Assembly: GCF_014384705.1 (NCBI RefSeq) | Contig: NZ_JACRSN010000031.1 | Location: 1 to 10,012, forward strand | Direction: 5' to 3' | DNA from: Yeguia hominis | GTDB taxonomy: Bacteria; Bacillota; Clostridia; Oscillospirales; Acutalibacteraceae | DNA: 10,012 bases | In this document: one piece after another, positions 6,542 to 10,012 of the stretch | How the letters are laid out: each line of letters opens with the position of its first letter | How positions within the stretch are numbered: position 1 is the stretch's first letter | The notes under the pieces: model-generated | What the model was told of the DNA's origin: nothing | Database searches by the model: none | What the model saw: the letters and a program-made list of their open reading frames with translations, nothing else | Translations under genes and position numbers: made by a program

Positions 6542-7562
6542 CGCTTTGTTTAATCTGACTGGAATACAAACAAGCTTCGATTACACGTAATGTTTTCAAT
6601 CCTTCTTCACCAGAGATTTCAGGCGGACGCTGCTTTATTATGGACTCAATAAACGCATCTATGACACCGGAATTGCTCTGACTTTCATTTGTCTGTATCT
6701 TTCCGAGTTGATAAAAAGTTTTATCTCCGTTACGGCTTGTTACTGTAATAGAATAATCAGGGTCTTCAAAAATTTTCATAACACCTTTTTCACAGTAAAT
6801 CGTCGTTCCGTTTTCTTCTTCTCCGTAGCAGGTCCAACTAACAGAAAGGGTTCCAATAATTCCACTGGGCATTTTCAAAATACAGCGAGCATTATCATCT
6901 ACAGAGATTAAATCTCCAGAAGAGTCCCGCTTGTCTATTGTAGTAACCAATGCCATTACCTCTGTTATTGGTTCACCAATTAACCATTGGACCAAATCAA
7001 GCTTGTGTACTCCCAGATCACCCATTGCACCAATAAAAGCTTTCGACTTATCAAAGAACCATGTCTTGTTGCTTTTATCCGCACTCCAAGTCTCCGGACC
7101 AGCATGCGCAAACCCCGTACGGAAAGAAAGAACCTTTCCAAGTTCTCCTACCTTCAAAATCTCTTTGGCTTTTTTATGTGCTGGATGAAATCGCTGATTT
7201 TGACCAACCATTAAATAGCATCCGCTACTTTTAGCAGCCTCAACCATTTTTTCCGCATCTTTCGAACTAGTGGCAAGTGGTTTTTCGCAAAGGACATGTT
7301 TCCCCGCCTGCAATGCTTGAATCGTCATTTGTGCATGAAATGTGTTTGCTGAACAAACGCTAATTGCTGATATATTAGGATCCTTTAGCATATCATCATA
7401 ACTTGCGTATACGCACCCGCCGAATTCTCGAGAGAGTGCTTCGGAACGCTCCGAAATAGGATCATAAAATCCAGCAATTTTTGATTCCGGATTTGCAAGA
7501 TATTCTGGAGCATGCCGGAACCTCGCAATAGATCCACATCCTGCAATCCCAACATTTATCAA
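6528..7562 (-). CDS. Gfo/Idh/MocA family NAD(P)-dependent oxidoreductase (copy A), first gene of the operon
   Basis: From a TTG start at 7560-7562 the protein has 344 residues. It begins with a Rossmann motif, INVGIAGCGSIARF (glycines 5, 8 and 10). The EKP motif is CEKPLA with Lys94, and the second signature GDLGVHKLD gives Asp182 and His186. It is probably an oxidoreductase of a sugar, glycoside or cyclitol hydroxyl, acting in the cytosol. I chose TTG because AAAGGAGG lies 8 bases upstream and the protein then begins two residues before the first beta strand, as in the family. A longer reading to 7649 would start inside the -35 box of the promoter and translate the operator, so it is rejected. 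Unlike copy B it keeps the standard EKP. It is followed by isomerase A. Confidence 0.93.
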   Translation of the reverse strand: MINVGIAGCGSIARFRHAPEYLANPESKIAGFYDPISERSEALSREFGGCVYASYDDMLKDPNISAISVCSANTFHAQMTIQALQAGKHVLCEKPLATSSKDAEKMVEAAKSSGCYLMVGQNQRFHPAHKKAKEILKVGELGKVLSFRTGFAHAGPETWSADKSNKTWFFDKSKAFIGAMGDLGVHKLDLVQWLIGEPITEVMALVTTIDKRDSSGDLISVDDNARCILKMPSGIIGTLSVSWTCYGEEENGTTIYCEKGVMKIFEDPDYSITVTSRNGDKTFYQLGKIQTNESQSNSGVIDAFIESIIKQRPPEISGEEGLKTLRVIEACLYSSQIKQSVLVR

Positions 7563-7570
7563 AAATAGCG

Positions 7571-7578
7571 CCTCCTTT
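7571..7578 (-). promoter_or_regulatory. Ribosome binding site that fixes the TTG start of the first operon gene
   Basis: AAAGGAGG on the operon strand is 8 bases before TTG at 7562. No in-frame ATG is available near the Rossmann fold, and the nearby ATG in AAATGTT is out of frame, so TTG is the start. Confidence 0.85.
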
Positions 7579-7595
7579 AAATTAATGTACGTTTC

Positions 7596-7609
7596 ATGTA
7601 ATATTACAT
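7596..7609 (-). promoter_or_regulatory. Operator O1: perfect palindrome ATGTAATATTACAT just downstream of the promoter
   Basis: This 14-base perfect palindrome would lie about 5-18 bases after the predicted transcription start, a classic position for a repressor that blocks the polymerase. Its half site ATGTAA recurs in a second palindrome at 7720-7732. No regulator gene is in the window. The lack of a central CG argues against a standard LacI or CcpA site. The regulator family is not assigned. Confidence 0.65.
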
Positions 7610-7620
7610 TTGTTGAGTTA

Positions 7621-7649
7621 ATTATATATGTCAGAAAATACCTTGTCAA
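7621..7649 (-). promoter_or_regulatory. Operon promoter: TTGACA, 17-base spacer, TATAAT
   Basis: On the operon strand TTGACA (7649-7644) and TATAAT (7626-7621) are both perfect sigma-A consensus boxes with the ideal 17-base spacer. Transcription should start near 7614, leaving a leader of about 52 bases to the TTG start at 7562. A-rich runs just upstream (about 7655-7680) could act as an UP element. It is the only convincing promoter found for the seven genes. Confidence 0.88.
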
Positions 7650-7719
7650 TAGATATTTTCCTGTTTTTTTAAAATTATTGTGTGCTATTTTATTGTTTTA
7701 AATCAATTTCAAAGCATAA

Positions 7720-7732
7720 ATGTAATTTACAT
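7720..7732 (-). promoter_or_regulatory. Operator O2: ATGTAA-T-TTACAT, upstream auxiliary site
   Basis: The same half sites as O1 appear here with one central base instead of two. The centre is about 123 bases from that of O1, on the far side of the promoter. Two matching sites bracketing a promoter suggest cooperative binding or DNA looping by one regulator. The differing centre spacing lowers certainty. Confidence 0.5.
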
Positions 7733-7740
7733 GGCCACTT

Positions 7741-7930
7741 TTTGAAAAATTATATATATTTTTTGTCTACGGAGAAACGCGCTGGGAATGCAAAAAACCA
7801 TTAGAAAGATACTATAAGAGTAAGAGTTCCAGACAAAGCATTCAAAAATGATAGGAATAGAATAAAGGTCGAACCGTGTTTACTATAGCTATCCGGCATC
7901 ATCAATTGCAATGGAATTCGCTTTTCCGGC
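7741..7930. other. Unassigned A/T-rich stretch between operon control region and recombinase remnant
   Basis: I see no gene, RNA gene or convincing promoter here. Short open stretches on the plus strand (for example one reading VRVPDKAFKNDRN before a stop at 7886) resemble decayed coding sequence, but I cannot match them to the missing catalytic domain of the recombinase. The junction between operon DNA and mobile-element DNA probably falls in this interval. Confidence 0.4.
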
Positions 7931-8730
7931 TTGCATAACGCGCTTTATGTAGCCGTATCCAAAACAGATATTTGCCAAATCTGTAATGAAAAAGGCTATC
8001 GTACAAAGTCCGGTAAGCCGTTTTTCGTTAATGCTTTGCGGCATATTTTATCCAACCCGGTATACACAGGGAAGTATTTATACAACGGGGAAATCGCGAG
8101 GGCGTGCCCTCGCATCATTAGTGATGAACTCTTTCAAAAGTGCGCCGATCGAACCGAATTAAATCGGGCATTGCGCGGCCAAAAGCAGCTGGACGACGTG
8201 CATTATATTTTGACCGGGAAGTTATTTTGCGGCTATTGCGGCAATTTAATGACCGGTGATATGGGAACAGGCCGCAATGGGACACGATACTATTACTATA
8301 CTTGCCACCGAAAAAAGAAAAATAGAGATTGCCAGAAGAAAAGCGAAAAGAAAGATTTCATTGAATGGTATGTAGTAGAACAAACGATAGCATATATTTT
8401 GGATCCAGCGCGTATAGAATATATTGCCGAGCAAATTGTAGAATCCTATCGCGATGAATTTTCAGAAAGCAAAATCGAAGAATACGAAAAAGCCATCAAA
8501 CGCCTTGACGCCGAACTTGACAAGTATGTTGATTCGTTATTAAGCACTACAAACGATGCTGTAATTAAAAAAATTAACGCACGCGCAGATCTTCTGGAGG
8601 CACAAAAAAAGACGCAGAAAGTGAACTCGTAAAATTACGTATCACTTCCGGCGTCAGTATAAAAAAAGAAGAAGTCGTGCAATGGCTAAAAAGTTGCCAG
8701 GGGCAATCCCAAATTCTGTGTAAACGCTGA
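7931..8730 (+). pseudogene. Large serine recombinase, C-terminal remnant (no catalytic domain, frameshifted, cut by an IS)
   Basis: The first frame, 7931-8632, encodes 233 residues. A recombinase-domain end (ICNEKGYRTKSGKPF, then ILSNPVYTGKYLYNGE) is followed by a zinc ribbon with Cys100, Cys103, Cys125 and Cys134 (CGYC and a C-x8-C pair) and a charged coiled coil at about 168-230. Intact members run about 500 residues or more and begin with a resolvase domain carrying the catalytic Ser; that whole half is missing. At the A7 run 8604-8610 the family sequence moves to the -1 frame, reading DAESELVKLRITSG and VVQWLKSCQG before TGA at 8728-8730. Family similarity stops near 8700, where the IS256-type element seems to begin, so the last codons are probably IS sequence. 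Such enzymes integrate and excise phages and conjugative elements. The TTG at 7931 is just the frame limit. Confidence 0.85.
8596..8655 (+). other. Frameshift site in the recombinase remnant: GGAGG, A_AAA_AAG, then a hairpin
   Basis: In the zero frame the heptamer A_AAA_AAG sits at 8605-8611, the same slippery motif used by dnaX. GGAGG is at 8596-8600. Arms 8611-8624 and 8642-8655 pair at 12 of 14 positions, and an inner CGTA/TACG stem lies in the loop. A -1 slip here restores the family reading frame. Simple loss of one A from an A8 run explains the same facts, and the gene is already truncated, so a programmed shift is only a possibility. Confidence 0.4.
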
Positions 8731-8759
8731 ATCGTGGTGCAAAATAGAGCAAAATAATG

Positions 8760-9963
8760 TTAAGGCGGGAGCGGCGCAAGCTGCTGCCGCCTTCCTGTCC
8801 ATTTCTTCGTAATATCCATCATGGCCAGATACAGCATTTTCAGCAAACTGTCGTCCGTAGGGAATACCGATTTTGCCTTGGTTACTTTCCGAAGCTGCCG
8901 GTTGAAGCCCTCAATTGCATTGGTCGTATAGATCAGGCGGCGCACCTCCTGCGGGTACTTGAAATAAGCGCTCAGGTTGGGCCAATTCTCCCGCCAGGAC
9001 TGGGCGATCTTCGGGTATTTTTGTCCCATTTCTCCGCAAAGAGATCCAGAGCATCCAGCGCAGCAGCCTCATCGACTGCGGCATAGACCGCCTTCAGGTC
9101 TGCCATGAGCGCCTTTATGTCCTTATAGGATACATATTTGCTGGAATTTCGGAGCTGATGGATGATACAGTTCTGGATTTCCGTTTTGGGAAATACGGCT
9201 TCAATGGCAGTGAAAAACCCGGTCAAATTTATCCGTGCAGGCGATGAAAATGTCCTCAATTCCGCGGTTTTTCAGGCTGTTGAGTACCGTTGCCCAGTAT
9301 TTGGCGCTTTCATTTTCACCGACCCGCATGCCCAGAACGTCTTTCCTGCCGTCCAGATCAATGCCAATGGCGATATAGACTGCCTTCTTCACGATCTGCC
9401 CTTCGCTGCAGACATGGTAGTGGATGGCATCCAGAAAAACCACAGCGTAGACGCTTTCCAGCGGCCGCTGCTGCCATTCTTTTGCGATGGGGAGAATCTT
9501 GTCCGTAATACGGCTCACGGTTGTGTCAGATACCTCTACGCCGCAGATATCCCGAATGTGAACCTCAATATCCGATGTTGTCATGCCCTTGGCGTACATG
9601 GACAGGATCTTCTCCTCGATGTCCTGACTGATGCCGGTCTGGTTTTTCTTCAGCACCTGAGGCTCAAATTCACCCTTACGATCCCGGGGCACGGATATCT
9701 CCGCATCGCCGAAGCCGGTGCGCAGCGTTTTGCTGCTGTGCCCGTTCCGGCTGTTGTCCGTGTCCTTGGTTTTATAGCCGTACCTGCTGCAGCCGAGTTC
9801 GTCGTCCAGCTCCGCATCGAGGCCGTTTCCCATGAATTCGGCAATCGTTTTCCTTGAACTGGCTTTGAATGTCATCCATGCTGCCGATGTTCGCCATCTG
9901 CAGCAGCTCTCTGCTTTTTTCCCTGCGGGCATTTTCTTCCGGGGTGCGTTTCTTTCTTGCCAT
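8760..9963 (-). pseudogene. IS256-family (Mutator-type) transposase with three frameshifts
   Basis: The coding sequence starts at ATG 9961-9963 (MARKKRTPEENARREK) and continues in four pieces. Single-base indels change frame at T4 9848-9851 (one extra), T3 9228-9230 (one extra) and T5 9018-9022 (one missing). Repaired, it gives about 400 residues, near the family norm. The DDE catalytic residues are all present but in different frames: Asp in FLDAIHYHV (9429-9431), Asp in IACTD (9231-9233) and Glu in NAIEGFN (8910-8912). The C-terminus after KKWTGRRQ is an unusual QLAPLPP and lacks the final 15-20 residues expected, so a further lesion is likely there. As written no active transposase can be made; sequencing error in homopolymers is the main alternative to true decay. 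Confidence 0.9.
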
Positions 9964-9967
9964 TGTA

Positions 9968-10012
9968 AAACCTCCACTGTGGTGCTTCTATTATACACCA
10001 CATTGGAGGTTT
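9968..10012 (-). promoter_or_regulatory. Transposase leader: 17-base inverted repeat enclosing a TATAAT box
   Basis: Arms 9968-9984 and 9996-10012 match as reverse complements at 16 of 17 positions (AAACCTCCA...GTGGTG type) around an 11-base spacer. The spacer carries TATAAT on the transposase strand (9990-9995). As RNA from an external promoter, this would fold just upstream of the start codon and block it, a known way in which insertion sequences limit read-through activation. Transcripts starting at the internal box would lack the first arm. A matching -35 would fall in or near the window edge and was not confirmed. Confidence 0.6.

Larger units (their letters stand above)
8700..10012 (-). 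mobile_element. IS256-family insertion sequence, one end outside the window
   Basis: The element contains an IS256/Mutator-type transposase gene. Its left limit in these coordinates is placed near 8700-8705, where recombinase similarity ends and the sequence GGGGCAATCCCAAATTCTG (8700-8718), followed by TGTAAACG, begins; this resembles the terminal repeats of such elements as I remember them. The other end is not seen, because only 49 bases lie between the transposase start and the window edge. It appears to have inserted into the recombinase gene. G+C is higher than in the operon. The boundary is approximate. Confidence 0.7.

Noticed and set aside
7590..7612. Catabolite-response (CcpA) site near the promoter
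   Set aside because: Neither palindrome contains the central CG of the cre consensus, and the nearby GAAACGTAC does not fit it.
7563..7649. N-terminal extension of oxidoreductase A by 29 codons (MTRYFLTYIIN...)
   Set aside because: Its TTG start is the first three bases of the TTGACA -35 box, and the extension would translate the promoter, operator and ribosome site; the TTG at 7562 has an ideal ribosome site.
9162..9857. A 231-residue plus-strand open frame across the transposase
   Set aside because: It is antisense to conserved transposase sequence including the first catalytic Asp, in G+C-rich DNA where long antisense frames are common.
1..10012. CRISPR array, tRNA or rRNA genes
   Set aside because: No regularly spaced direct repeats, and no cloverleaf or rRNA-like sequence were seen on either strand by eye.

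Overview
The window looks like a piece of a low-GC Firmicutes genome, most likely an anaerobic Clostridia from a gut or similar habitat. This is inferred from strong AAAGGAGG-type ribosome sites, TTG and GTG starts, an A/T-rich sigma-A promoter, a Gram-positive-style lipoprotein binding protein, and the type of insertion sequences and large serine recombinase present. No ribosomal or other phylogenetic marker is present, so no finer placement is possible.

Layout. Bases 3-188 (+) are the last 61 codons of a DDE transposase. Bases 225-7562 (-) form one seven-gene operon, read right to left from a promoter at 7621-7649. Its order is Gfo/Idh/MocA oxidoreductase A, sugar phosphate isomerase/epimerase A, lipoprotein sugar-binding protein, two ABC permeases, Gfo/Idh/MocA oxidoreductase B, isomerase/epimerase B. 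Bases 7931 to about 8700 (+) hold a large serine recombinase remnant that lacks its catalytic domain and is frameshifted. From about 8700 to the right edge lies an IS256-family element whose transposase (-) is broken by three single-base indels.

How the genes work together. The binding protein and two permeases import a sugar or glycoside, with an ATPase that must come from elsewhere. Two oxidoreductase/isomerase pairs flank the transporter genes. NAD(P)-dependent oxidation of a ring hydroxyl, followed by metal-dependent isomerisation, epimerisation or elimination in a TIM-barrel enzyme, is the chemistry seen in the E. coli ycj glucoside/guloside cluster, in inositol pathways and in gut C-glycoside deglycosylation clusters. 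No glycosidase, kinase or regulator is in the window, so the substrate is not determined. The operon is headed by perfect TTGACA and TATAAT boxes 17 bases apart, with two ATGTAA/TTACAT palindromes that look like operators for a repressor encoded elsewhere.

Both window edges fall inside insertion-sequence material, which suggests a contig that ended at repeats. All clear gene-breaking indels are in the mobile-element part and lie in homopolymers; the seven operon genes are all intact.
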